The translations under genes were made by a program, and so were the position numbers. The notes under the pieces are model-generated. The model searched no databases. It saw only the letters and a list, made by a program, of their open reading frames with translations, and was not told the origin of the DNA. 64,000 nucleotides of DNA from Craterostigma plantagineum (taxonomy: Eukaryota > Streptophyta > Magnoliopsida > Lamiales > Linderniaceae): contig JAPQWV010000746.1 in assembly GCA_027422505.1 (NCBI GenBank), positions 62,001 through 126,000 of the forward strand, read 5' to 3'. How positions within the stretch are numbered: position 1 is the stretch's first letter; each line of letters starts with the position of its first letter. This document shows, one piece after another, positions 10,445 through 22,019 of this stretch.

Positions 10445-11671
10445 CCACCGCCCGATGCCGAGCAAACCCACCTCGCCATATCTGAGGTCGCAGCCGTCGC
10501 TCCACCACCAGATCCGCCACCGTCGCTCTACCACCAGCCACCGCCTCCTGCTCTCAGAATCGACCACCACCGCCAGATCTGAGGTCGCCCGCCACCACTC
10601 GCAGTCGACACCCCTCGAAGCCATCGCCGACCCCGCCATATCTGAGGTCGCACCGCCAGATCTGAGGTCATCCTCGCCAGATCTGAGGTTGCAGCCGACT
10701 CCATCGCCGGAGTCGTCGCTCGGCGCTCCACGTCGCCCGTCGACTGTCTTCCGTCGCCGCCCAGGAGAGAGAGAGAGAGAGGATAGAGAAAGAGGGGGAA
10801 TGTCAGACATTTTGTTAATTCTTTTTCGTCAAGTTTTATGACGAATAAAAACATGACACGTGTTCTTTTTGTTTTAAACTAACGTTGGACTTGACGGAGG
10901 TACTAAAAGCGACTAAAAATGTAACACGAGGGACTGAAAATGTAACTCGGAAACATCGGGGATCACGGACGCCCATAGCTTAAACATTAGGGACCAAAAA
11001 TGTCAATGCCCCATGATTTCCTTTAAAAAGTTAGTAAGATTTAATCAATTGTATAAATAAATAAATTATTTGAATGTTAAAGTTGCATATAAAAATTAAA
11101 ATATAATAAATGAACTTGTTTGGGTCTTGTTAAGATTTTAATATGTTTGAAGTATTTAAAATTAATTACAGGCCCAAATAAAAGCTCACTTGAGCCTAAG
11201 TTACATCTTCTTCAGCTACACTGTAATCGACTTCATCTTCTTCAGCTACACTGTAATCGACTGTACCCAACTAACTTCACCAAGGCGGCCGCCTCATCGC
11301 CTAGGCAGCTCAAAAACTCACGCTGAGGCGCCGCCTCAGATGCGCCTCGTGAAAGGACGACGCCTCTGAGCACGTAGAGGCGATTGACGGCCGCCTCACC
11401 TCGTTCACAGGCGATAACTTGTTGTATCATTAACAAAAATAGGTACAAGGGTTAAACAATCCAAAATGTCTCTCTGGTTTACATCGATCGTATACAAACA
11501 TCATAGTCGAAAGAACATCTAACCACAGACGAATAAAAACAAAAAATGAACTACTCGCAAATCAATTTTCGAAAATGAACCTACAACTCCATAGCAAGAT
11601 GGCTAACAAATTCATATCTATAAGAGCTACGCATTTTTTCCTCGAACAAAGAGTAGTGTTTCTTGTTTGGG

Positions 11672-12185
11672 CTTGTACCTAGAGCTGTCAAAAAAGTCCA
11701 AAGCCCGCGGGCCGGCCCGCCTTTGGCGGGGCGGGCTGCAAAATTTTAGGCCCGCCAGAAGGCGGGCCGCGGGCAGGCCCGCCATAATAAAAAAATTTAA
11801 TTTTTTTATATTATTTAATATATCTATAAATAACTTATATAGATTTTTTATATTTTGTAATTAAAATTCTAATTGAAATTAACTTTAGTTGAGTTTAATA
11901 AAATAAATAAATTATTATTAAATAGTTAGGATTAAATTACAAGTACTTTCCAAATAAAAATCTTCTTTTTTTATTTTTTTCCTCTTTTTCTTTAATTTTT
12001 TTCTCTTTATTTTTTTTTTAATTTCTGGCGGGCTAAGCCCGCCAGGCCCGCTGCCCGCCCAAGGGGCGGGGCGGGCCTCCCTTTCTCAGGCCCGCCAGAA
12101 GGCGGGCTTACCCGTGCCCGCCCCGCCAGTTGGCGGGCTTTGGCGGGTAACGGGCCGACCCGCGCCCGCCCCGCCAGTTGGCGGG
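11672..12185. mobile_element. hAT-like GC-rich MITE, right end truncated
   Basis: Begins tagagctgtcaaaaaagtcc, similar to plant hAT termini (TAGxGxTGTCAA), followed by repeated gcccgcc/ggcgggc blocks around an AT-rich core. The matching right terminus is absent; the element stops at a perfect stem-loop (12186-12231). Confidence 0.55.
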
Positions 12186-12231
12186 CTTCTCATCTGACTT
12201 AAGAGGTACAAGTCTTAAGTCAGATGAGAAG
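12186..12231. repeat. perfect 18-bp stem-loop
   Basis: cttctcatctgacttaag is followed by a 10-base loop and then its exact reverse complement cttaagtcagatgagaag. It sits at the truncated end of the GC-rich MITE. Confidence 0.9.
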
Positions 12232-12489
12232 CTCCTACGAGATGAGAAAAATACCCCATGAAAGGAGAAATGACATCCCATGAAAGAGGAAAGAAGACCC
12301 ATAAAGGGTACAAAATTCCCAGAAACGGGAGACAACACTCTCATGTAGAGGAGATTTATGAAACCGAATAAGAGAAGAAAGACAATAAATAAAAATGAGG
12401 AATGGAAAAGATGAGCTCCCCTCCCCCAGCCTCCATTAATGGAGGAAGGAGGAGATACGAAGTTTTTTGGAAAAAGGTTTTCAGATAGA

Positions 12490-13080
12490 ATACCACTCTG
12501 ATATTGGACGGCACAAACAGAATATTAAATAGCAATAATGCATCTTACGTAGAAATGCAACGGAATAGCAAACACAGCGATCTAACATGGAAAATCTCTT
12601 TCAAATCAACGGGGTAAAAACCACGGGACCAAACAATCCAAAATCCACTAACCACCAAATCGAATACAGCGACTTACACCTCAACACAACCACAACGAGC
12701 TATGATACCAAAACAAAGCTCCAAAAGCCCAGCAATGAGTAATTATCTCAGCTCATTTCCTAACCCACATTAGAGTGCACAACTAAAAGAGAACAACAAC
12801 AGCGTTCGATCAGAGGGCTACAACAGAAGCAAAAAAGAAACACATTTCAGCAACAGTTTTTGTCAGCGGCACGTTCGAATTTCTCACAGATCGATGGCGA
12901 ACGTTGTTCGATTGACCTGAAATTTTAACTGAAGATAGAAGACTCATTGATCTTCATTCTGAATTTGAAGGAAGCGAGATGAAGTGAAATTTCTCCCAGT
13001 TGGCTTCATTGCATTATTGAGAAAGATAAATAGTTATAGCTTCTTAGACAATTCTATGCGGTGGGGTGGGGCTTGACAAG
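12490..13080. mobile_element. probable copia-type LTR remnant
   Basis: Contains ggtaaaaaccacgggacca (about 12612) and a degenerate ctctgatattgg near the left end, features common in plant copia LTR and primer-site regions; the copia LTRs later in this window carry a similar accaccacggcc-type motif. No internal coding region or second LTR was found. Confidence 0.35.
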
Positions 13081-13556
13081 ATAAAAAAAAAAAACGCTCA
13101 CATGGAAAGGAAATGCCCAATGTTAACTACTAAAATGGAACTTTCAGAATACTCTAAACAGTCTTTCTTAATGGGCTTAAGAACTGTTTTCATTCTATTT
13201 AAAAAAAATTAAGATTTGAATAGACTAATGAAATTAATTTCTAGGTGGCGACTGATAAACGTAATTTCTTACGTTTATATTTGTTATATTTAAGTCGTTT
13301 GCATGATAAGTAAAGCCGTTTTGATTATTTTTGTGCTATAATATGGTTTCACAACAAAAAGAAACGTTTTTACAACAGTTTTGCGACAGTTTAGTATTTC
13401 TCAATGATCACGGGGTAAACGATATCCGATGGACCTAAAATTTTAACCATAGATAGAGGACTCGTTAGTCTTGATCTGACTGAAGGGATTTTCAATCCGA
13501 GGTCTAGATTGGGAGATATGAAATTTTTGAATGTGCTGCTATTTTGCAGGAAACGG

Positions 13557-13845
13557 CATCACGGCCGTGAAGGCCTTGCACAAGGCCGTGAACAGCACCA
13601 CAGACCCATTTTTTAGGCCGATCGTGTCACGGCCGTGAACGCTGACCAACCAGGCCGTGAAGGGTTCTTTCATGGCCGTGAAAGGTGGTGTTAGAGGCCG
13701 TGAATGCGGGCAGAAGTCGATTTTTAAGCCCGAACTCGTCGGCCGTGAACATTAAGCCTCCAAGCCGTGAACACAGGCAGAGAACGTTATTTTCTTTAGG
13801 CTTTATGTCGTCACGGCCGTGAAGTGATGCAACCGAGGCCGTGAA
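13557..13845. repeat. GGCCGTGAA-motif cluster
   Basis: ggccgtgaa or a near variant occurs about nine times at irregular spacing; three are extended to the near-palindrome tcacggccgtgaa. Probably part of a degenerate LTR element. Not a CRISPR array, since spacings and repeat length vary. Confidence 0.6.
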
Positions 13846-15487
13846 CGTCCCTTTTACCATGTTAAAGTCAAGGATATGCCTCATTTGTCAAAGGAAATAT
13901 CACACACACGACATATACGAGGCATGAGTGCATGAAATTAAGGAAAAAGGATGGAACACCTTTTCTTGAAACAAGATATAGGCAAGAAACAAGGAACCTT
14001 GTTTTTGGGGCTGCAAAGGATGAGTGGGAGACTTGAGATCTTCAAGTTTCTTCCCTTGGAACTCACGTTGAGAAAAAAAAAAAAGAGCAAAAGGAGATGA
14101 TTTCCATGATTTTGAACCTCTACATAAAGACCAATTTAATGGGAGAAAAGGAGGGAGGTACGTGAAAGATACTCATTAAGCTCATATACATACATACATA
14201 AACAGGTTTACTTTCAAAGCCCCAAGAACACAACATTAGTTGCTCACCACGTGTTCGATAGAATTACTCAGTGAAGAACAAGACTAACTTCGAAGTCGAA
14301 TTCAGGGAAGTATTTATGATGTATTCGATGTTAGTTACGTGCTTTATTGTGATCACGATGAGTAGCTAAATCTATTGTATTTGAGATGAGGTGAACCCTA
14401 GCGCGATCGATCGTATGTTTACGTGTATTTGATGTATTACTATTGTTACGACTCGTTTATGAAGCATATGATTTTGATTATGTCTATGTGATTAAAATCA
14501 TCTAGTTAGCTTGATCATGTCTATTTGTTTACGTTAACGTAGTCCGGGAAATCGTACGCTACGCTCGAGAGAGGGGCGAACGATTAAACCACTCGTAAAC
14601 GAGCGGAATTAACTCATCGCTAGAGATAGGTTGAACTACCCTGCCGGATTAGAATCAAATCTAATAGTGGATTCATCGTGTTTTAATGCGATCTTCGGTT
14701 AAGTTGTTAGGGAAGTTTGCCCAGCTACTTAATTCGTTGATTAGTTGTTTACGATCATTATATGGTAAGGCGCAGTTTCGTCAGTCGTATGAATTCGTAC
14801 GCATGTTGTAGGAATCTTCACGGTCTAATGATAGTGTTGCTGACGTGTACTTGATATATGTGTTGGTCGAGTTAGGGGGATTCGAAGTCTCAAATACGTC
14901 TGTTTACATAAGGGTTTTCTTCTCAGTGCTACTTTATTAAGTTGTATTTTCTAAAGTATCGTCATTTACCGTTCAACAATCAAACGCTCGTACTAGGATA
15001 TTTAAGCAAACGTTTTTCTAAGGTACATAGTTCTTTTGGGATTCGATACTCGAATTTGCTACGTCTATGCTATTTCGATAGGTACACTTGCCTGTTGAGC
15101 GTAGGATATTTCGTTAGTGTTCGTTTTATTTTATTACTCGATCCGCTCGATCAGCGACGGATATGAGAGGGTCGAAGGAAGCGATAATGACGTTGGATAT
15201 TGAAAAATCATTAAATCAAAATATTTGATTACACTGCTCTGTCGAGCTAATTTTCTAAATATGTTAGAAACGGGTGAAACATGGATTGTCAGATAATGGA
15301 CGGTTTATTATGTCTACTGAATATTCTTGACTTTTTTGCTACTATTTAATCATAATTTAATTGCTTGATTGATATTTTAATTGTCCCATTCTTGTAATAA
15401 CTCCGTTTGGCGTTGTATGCAATTTCCACGGTCACGTTGAGTGCAGCTTACTCAATCTTCCACATAAACAAACTGCAAATAATAGTA
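13846..15487. other. no gene seen; probable retroelement debris
   Basis: Mostly AT-rich sequence with short ORFs that match nothing I recognise (for example 14942-15166 plus). Stops are frequent in all frames. I see no splice-consistent exon series. Confidence 0.4.
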
Positions 15488-15723
15488 TTCCCTCCGTCCC
15501 GGTAACTTTATCATAAGTTGTCGGGCACGTAAATTAAGGTGATATTATTATAATGATATATGACAATGAAAAGGTAATAAAGTGTATATTTTGACACGTC
15601 TTTTAAGAATATTTAATATTATTATATTGATTATTTGTGATAGTGTTTTTGCTAAATAAGGAAATGTGATAAAATGTGACGCTCGAAATGGTAAAATGTG
15701 ATAAATTAGTGGGACGGAGGTTG
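15488..15723. mobile_element. Stowaway-like MITE
   Basis: Ends ttccctccgtccc and gtgggacggagg are inverted, with TA on both sides (15486-15487, 15724-15725), as in Tc1/mariner Stowaway elements. No coding capacity. Confidence 0.7.
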
Positions 15724-16134
15724 TAATTTACTATAAAAAATTAATATTATATATGTAGTGTTTCTATTTCTTTATTATATTGGTCAAGTACTAGATTGAT
15801 TAAGTGGCTTGACAGGTTATTAGTTGATATTATTTAGGTAATTGACAACTATGTAATTGTCGTGAGATGCTTGCGTCATATCATGAAGTCAACTTCAATA
15901 TTGAAGACGTCTTTAAAGTTCAATTGTATAAATTCAATATACGGCGAAAATTTTAGTGATAAACAAATATTTAAAAATGAGAGATTCCTAGGGTCCGGAG
16001 GGACCAATTGTCTCTTTTAGAAGTTTCTCACTATTTAAAAAATATAACAGAAAATAAAATCATTTTATTGTGGGCACATTATATATGTGTGACGTTTTGT
16101 AAGATTCATATACGTATTATTATATCCATTGTTG

Positions 16135-16490
16135 GTATAGGTTTTGGATTTCGGTTAATTCGGTATACCGAATTACCGAAATTTTAAAATTAAAATTTAT
16201 TATATATTAATAATAATAAAAACATAACTATAATTAATATTAAATTATATATTAAAAATGAATTTCGGTAAAATTTAAATTAATATATATAATTTAGTAT
16301 AACTTTTTTTTTATAAAACCAAAAAAATTATATTAAATTATATATATCAATTTAAATATTATTAAAAATTATTTTTTTATTGAAAATTTGGTTAATTCGA
16401 TTCGATATTCAGTTTCGGAAATCGGGAAACCAAATTTCGGTTAACCAAATTTCGGTTCGGTTCCGTTTGTACCGAACGAACACCCCTCCT
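16135..16490. mobile_element. hAT-like AT-rich MITE
   Basis: Left part ttcggttaattcggtatacc pairs with right part ggttaaccaaatttcggttc in opposite arms, and the right end is cgaacacccctccta. This is the familiar plant TAGGGGTGTTCGGTTCGG-type terminus. The core is nearly all A/T. TSD not clear. Confidence 0.6.
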
Positions 16491-16599
16491 AGTGGTCGTA
16501 ATCTATATATTGCTTATTTCTAGCCTACTTGTCGTTACGTTACCTATTTATCACGATATTATCGATTTATCATTTATCTTGGCAGCGTAAAATAAACGC

Positions 16600-17090
16600 A
16601 CGCATCTCTAGCAAATCCCTCACTAACAACAAATTCTTCCCACACGCCAACGCATCCCGGCTGTGCCAGCGAAAGCACGGGCACTTATCGCTGCTGATGG
16701 AAGAGCAGTACTGGCGCGAAGCTTATGGAAGGCTGCAAAGAAGCTGAGAAGCGAGCCGATTTATCCACGAAGGAAGCATAAAGTCGCCGATTGGCCGAGC
16801 AAGAAAAGAGGGAACACGAGAAAAACCTGGAAAAAACGGATAAGAAAGCCGACATGGTATTCATCCTACGGCGAAGGTTACATAGGCCGAGCTCCGACGA
16901 AGGAAGGAAGAGGAGCAGGCGGCGATGCAGCGTCGTGAAGAGGCGGAGAAGAAGAAGATGAGTAGGACTGCCGATATTGAAGGTTCGAGAGGATTCTAAG
17001 CTTTGCTAATACGAAAACCGCAATGATTCCATATCGAGGCAAGGTCGGTGGAGGAGGCCATTGCTCATATGACGACTTTGGCCTAAGGAA
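16600..17090 (+). pseudogene. CCDC124 / DUF1014-family pseudogene, intronless
   Basis: Across frames one reads EEQYWREA, then EREHEKNLEKTDKKA-like, then an RRKEEE-rich coiled coil, then KKKMSRTADIE and VEEAIAHMTTL-like. That is the order in plant coiled-coil domain 124 proteins (DUF1014), small basic coiled-coil proteins that bind ribosomes. Multiple frameshifts and stops break it, and a short non-matching stretch lies near 16620-16650. No intron is seen, so a processed copy is likely; a poly(A) tail was not found. The longest open piece is 16663-16938. Confidence 0.6.
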
Positions 17091-18190
17091 GCTTTCAACG
17101 TACTCATCTGTTTATGAAACATTTTTGTCTTGTCAATTGATGTCTATTATGTTACGTTTGTTCCATTTGTTTGTCGCAATTGAGCTTCGAACATTTTGCA
17201 GGCTTTTGTTTTATAGTATTCCTTTTGGCGAATAGATCTAAAAATCAAGCCAATTGTTGTGTTCCGAGTTTCGGGGGCTCGATCGAAGTCTATACGGAAT
17301 CTGAAAATGCCCCCATAGATAGACAGACATTTGCAGTTGAAGCGGATGAGGCAGTTTTTCTTTTTCCATCTAAGCAGCCCTTACCTCAATTGATTAGTAT
17401 GATATTATTGCTCATGCAATTTTAAACATCTATAGTAGGCTGATGCTCATAGATTTAACTCAAAGATGAAACTGATAATGACGACCAGGTCTATCGCGAT
17501 GCTGCTGCGGGTGTTTGTGTTACTGTTCCCCTCCTTCTGAGATGTAACAGTGCTGCATTCATATTATTAATACTGATGAATCTAGAACTACTCGTGTTCG
17601 TGTGGAATACATATGTGATAATGGTTGATAAGTTATGAATTTATGTTATTTTATACCCCGTAAAAGTGAGTTGTTGGTCGATATTTTATACAATTATACA
17701 TGGATATTCTACGCTTACGGTTATATTACATGTCTTACATTTACAGAGCGATAATGACTTAAAAAATGAAGATGCGGATAAATGAAGAGAGCATAGATCA
17801 TCTACTACAAGTGATATTTGTTTGACCAATCAAGATGAGGTTGAAGAAAAAAATGTATATGACATCTCGTTCGTATCAGACAACAACCAACCATATCACA
17901 CCAACTTGCTCATCAAGTGGCTATTACTTAAAAGACGCCATTACTAATTTCTCTACAAGTCAAAGTAATAATTGGAGCATATGGAACAAGACAAGAAGGG
18001 ATAAGAAGCAACCACGAGAAAAGGCAAGAGTTGAAAGCAAGAGCAACGATCATCCAATCAACGCAGTTTGCATTCTCACATCAAAACGCTCAAGGCTCGA
18101 GGAAGAAAAGAAATACAAACCGACAAGCTTATCTTTTGACTGCTGAAGATTTAAACCTCATACGCGTGCTTAAGCCGTCGATACGTCTCT
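17091..18190. other. no recognisable gene
   Basis: Short open frames (17171-17425, 17835-18146 and 18031-18288, all plus) have no family I recognise, and no exon chain with consensus splice sites could be built. Could be LTR-element internal debris. Confidence 0.35.
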
Positions 18191-19480
18191 GCGTTAGAAA
18201 AGGAAAACACTTCACAACCACCATCTATAAAAGGAGGAAACAGAGAGGGAAGTCGAACACTCATTTTTTTTTCACCATCACGTTGTAATACCCACAAAAG
18301 GCGAAGCTTACGAGCGCAGTTCGTTCCGCAAGCAAAGGCTTTTACAAAGCAGGTTGCTGCCTCCGAGCTGGGACGAAGAAAATAAAAGCAGATTTCTTTC
18401 TGCACAAGAGAGCTCGGGGGCAGCGAAGCGGATAGACGAGGCAACACGGGGCAACGACGGTGAGTTGTACGAATCTTAAGCAAGCAGAGAATATTTTCCT
18501 TTGGGTTGAGTTACTTGTTGTGTTTGGGCTGAAATTATATCACGGCGGAGTAATTCACGGACTAAAACGGAGGCAAGGAAAGGTTGAAGCTAGTCGCTCG
18601 CCAGCTGTTCGACGAAAATACCCAACGAAGCGTAAGGCTGAAGCTGAGGCGAGGAACATGCACGGAGCAACGCTGCTGCAGTTCGTTTACGTTCGTACTG
18701 TTGTAAGCTAAGTCGATTCCTATCTATATATTATTATGTTGCTATATGTTTTTGGTATGTTAAGTTTATTATAGTTGAGAATTATTCGAAACCTTGATTT
18801 ATAATATTGTGAGATTATTGTGCGCGTATTCGTGAACGCGTGGGTATTCGTTTGAACTTGAATTTATTTTAGTTGATGAACTTAGTTTGATTAAATAGTT
18901 GCAAATGTTTAATTACTCTAGGTGAGTCCATCGCTAATTAGAACAACAAAACCGTAATTGTTTGTCTGTTTTAATAAGTAGCGAACAATATTCAACTTCT
19001 CTACCTTAGGTAAGTGTAAGTTATATTGTAGTTTAAGCGATTTGATTTTAATGGACCAACGTCGTTTCCTGCGAGAGCGTCGTCCGAGCGAGTTAGTCAA
19101 TAATCGGGTCTCTTTCATTTTTAATGTTGTCGGAATCTTAAACCTTGCAGGGCGTCCCGGAGGTTATTTTTCGATTAGGGAATTAATTAGAGAGTGTCTC
19201 TTAATTATCGAAAAATTAAGAAGAGATTGGTTGTTAGGCGTTCGTCGACAACTATAACCGATTATGCTTATGTGTACACGTTATTTAGGAATCTATGATC
19301 GATATATTAATCAAGGTGGAGAACAATTATTTCAACTATTATTTTATAGTCGTTAGTTTCTATAATTTCCTCGTTTGTTCTTAGTTTAATTTCATTTCTA
19401 TATTATTCTATTTTCAAAAATATATTTTCGTTTATGATTGCTTTAGTTTTGATTTCCGTTTGAAAAACTAAAAACCCCCC

Positions 19481-19528
<48 letters not shown>

Positions 19529-19650
19529 GTTCAGTCGAATTTTGATATAGAGGTAAATCAACCATCTTCCCTGTGGAGACGATCCTTACTTTCGCTATAC
19601 ACATTAGTAAGGTTATAAATTTTATTTTTGGCCGTTTACGACGCGACCAA
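18190..19650. mobile_element. fragment of a gypsy-type LTR element (LTR and leader)
   Basis: Has a promoter-like tctataaaagg (about 18223), then a purine-rich region, then ccctgtggagacgatcctta (about 19569), a phrase typical of LTR and leader regions of large plant Ty3/gypsy elements. No pol domain is present. No paired LTR was found. Confidence 0.45.
19482..19527. repeat. (TTA)n microsatellite
   Basis: About 15 trinucleotide units in tandem. Confidence 0.9.
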
Positions 19651-20005
19651 TATGCTAATTCAGCTATGGAATAGAATGTTGCCATGATGAATACGGATTC
19701 TTATAAATAGTAATTTTTGAATTTTTAGATGACAAATGCTTTGGCTTGTATCACCCCAACTTGTTGTCGAAGATGGATGCTGGTCTTTGGTTCCGTGGAG
19801 AATCTTCCATATATGTGTGTTGAATATTGTCTCCCTTTTATCTTTTGCAAAAGTTCATACGCCTCTATCTGGTTTATACAATGGTCGTAGGACCTAGAGG
19901 CGCTGATTAGGCAAGATTCAACTTCTGGTTTATATTATGGTTGTTCAGCCCATATGTTCTGGTTTGGTGAAAGAACCAGGCAAGTAGGCAGCTACTATGG
20001 CGGTC
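19651..20005. other. no gene assigned; possible exon-like fragment
   Basis: An open stretch near 19730-19800 reads DDKCFGLYHPNLLSKMDAGL in one frame, which looks protein-like, but I do not recognise a family and it is not bounded by convincing splice sites. Confidence 0.25.
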
Positions 20006-20524
20006 TAGGGATGTCAACGGGGCGGGGCGGGGGCGGCCCCATCCCCGTCCCCATGTCGACGGGGAATCCCCATTCCCGTCCCCGCGAACTAAACGGGGAA
20101 AAAATCGTCCCCATCCCCATCCCCGCCGGGTCCCCGCCCCCGCGGGATTCCCCGTCCCCACGAATTTTTTTTTAAAAAAGAATATGTTTTCATTATAATA
20201 TAAATTAAATTCATTATTTATATTATATATTAACTGTTATTTATATTATAATATTAAAAAATGTGTAAAAACAAATATTTTTTTTAAACTATATAATATA
20301 AACTATGTCTAAAAAATATTATTTAGTTATTAACTTAAGCTATAAAATTTTATTTAAATAATATTAATGGCGGGGAACGGGACGGGGATCCCAGCGGGGC
20401 GGGGACTATGATCCCTGTCCCCGCCCCGTCCTCGCCCCGCGGGGATTAAAATTCGGGGATTCCCCGCCCCGTTCGGGACGGATCCCCACGGGGACGGGGA
20501 TTCCCCGCCCCATTGACAAGCCTA
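20006..20524. mobile_element. hAT-like non-autonomous element, GGGGCGGGG type
   Basis: Termini tagggatgtcaacggggcgg and ccccattgacaagccta are inverted (TAGGG/CTTGTCAA). GC-rich subterminal arms flank an AT-rich core. Flanking 8-mers do not match, so the TSD is lost or an end is eroded. Same family as 22994-23952. Confidence 0.65.
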
Positions 20525-21329
20525 AATACAAGTACAACCGCACGTGCCTTTTAACCTTTCCAGCAAAAATATGAAACGTTTCCATGACTTCCAATATAAT
20601 GTCCATGTGTTCGCTTTGTAAAAGCGGTTTACATGCCGTAATCACTTACTAAAACTTTCAAGGATATCAATGCAATGCATAGTTTAAATGAGAAGAAATA
20701 AACTAGATTTTGCATTGCGTACTTTGTGAGCTTTTATTTTTTGGATATGAGCTGTCCAAATGCACCTACCACATTCGTCATGGAATTTGAACCCATGACC
20801 AATGGGTTAGAATTCCACCTCTTGCCCATCTAGGTTAACCCATGGGAACTACCTTGTGAGGTTTTGACTTGTTCTGTTTGATGATTTTTGTTATTTTAGG
20901 TGCTTCAAAGATAAAATTTTAGTCTATGATTTGCCAACTACATTAGAAATTATGGGCACTTATCGCCGCACGGCTTCTATATAGTAGTATATGTATATAT
21001 CTCCTATCTTAAGCAGAAGTTCTGGAGCGAACATGCAGAAGATATATATACAGCTAATGATTATTATTGAATAATAATTTAGGTTTATTGAAAAGGAAGG
21101 CAACCGAAAACAGAAGAGCAGCTTCTAGTGGCACGTGTTTTGCCTATTGCGTTGGTAATAATCCAAAATACAGTAAGTATATTTTTGTTCAACAAATTTT
21201 TAATAATTTTCACTTTTTAAATAATTTCTTATCTGTCTTCTCCATGTGGAACTTTTTTCTAAAGAAATTTCATTCGTCAAATGGAGATACATAGAGCAAT
21301 AAACAAATGTTATTGCGTAAACGACCAAT

Positions 21330-21968
21330 ATAGTACTAAGTATCCGTCCTTAAAGCCAAAAAAAGAGAAATACTCAAATTAGGGAGAAAAATACCTACGA
21401 AGGTGAGAAAAATACCTACGAAGGTGAGAAAAACACCTACGAAGGGAGGTACCTCCAACAGGAGGAAACTCCCCCGAGTAGACACCGCCCTACACAAATG
21501 GTCGGGCGGTGCGGGAGGCCAGCATCGGCAGCTGCAGCCGGTGGAAGCAGGCGGCGATGGATGAGGGGGCCAGTAGCAGACGGCGGACAGGGATCCCTCC
21601 TGACCAGGCTGAACCTCGGCAGGTGGGCGACGACGGTTATAGGGAGGCAGCGGCAAGTGCTCGCCGGCGGCCGAAGGTCTTATTTATTTTTTATTATAAA
21701 AGAAAAAACGAAACACCAGACAAGCCTCTTCAAATCCCTGACGGAAGTGCGGCGGAGGAGATGGCGACGGCGGGGAGGAGATGGCGACATGGCGGAGGAA
21801 ACGGGGCAGGGAGGAGGCGGCACAATTTACTTTTTTTTTTTTAACTAAAACGAAAACAGCAAAAATAGAGAGGAAAAGAAAAAAGGGGAGGGGAGGAGAT
21901 CTTGGTGTGGCGGCTAGGGTTTGAGGAGGAGGAGGGGTTTCTTTGAGAGAGAGAGAGAGAGAGGGAGG

Positions 21969-22006
<38 letters not shown>

Positions 22007-22019
22007 TCTCCGTGTGGAA
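21330..22019. mobile_element. GC-rich retroposon-like segment, left-arm copy
   Basis: GC-rich, low complexity, with repeated acctacgaaggtgagaaaaa at about 21390-21440 and a GA-rich end (21945-21999). Present in the right arm at about 50585-51190. Composition resembles the 5' parts of the LINE-like retroposons; no coding support. Confidence 0.45.

Larger units (their letters stand above)
8063..11012. mobile_element. Mutator-like element (MULE) with 9-bp TSD
   Basis: Terminal inverted repeats of about 160 bp: the left (8063-8221, gggcgactgacattgttggt) pairs with the right (10852-11012, ending caaaaatgtcaatgcccc). The 9-bp duplication atgatttcc flanks both sides (8054-8062, 11013-11021), the Mutator superfamily signature. 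The interior is GC-rich, with repeated cgccagatctgaggt-type blocks and no transposase, so it is non-autonomous and may be a Pack-MULE-like carrier, though I could not name a captured host gene in the GC-rich part. An LTR retrotransposon (8719-10444) sits inside. Confidence 0.8.
7841..11425. mobile_element. outer GGCG-rich DNA element interrupting MRE11 exon 1
   Basis: Starts exactly where MRE11 homology ends, with agttactaaaggcgagaggc, and closes with GCC/GGC-rich subterminal sequence (about 11280-11420) in inverted orientation. The non-nested inner part (7930-8053, 11022-11280) is AT-rich. GGCG-rich inverted ends of this kind occur in non-autonomous plant DNA elements, probably hAT-like, but I could not find a clean TSD, so the family and right end are uncertain. 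Everything at 8063-11012 is nested inside it. Confidence 0.5.
11426..12485 (-). mobile_element. decayed GC-rich LINE-like retroposon, reverse orientation, with nested repeat
   Basis: The start (cgataacttgttgtatcatt at about 11413-11432, then a region ending ctctctggt) resembles the reversed 3' end of the retroposon at 22020. The far end (about 12420-12450) carries cagcctccattaatggagg, seen also at 22800. A GC-rich repeat is nested at 11672-12185. No TSD was found. Confidence 0.45.

Noticed and set aside
13557..13845. GGCCGTGAA cluster considered as a CRISPR or phased satellite
   Set aside because: Spacing is irregular and the motif is only nine bases.
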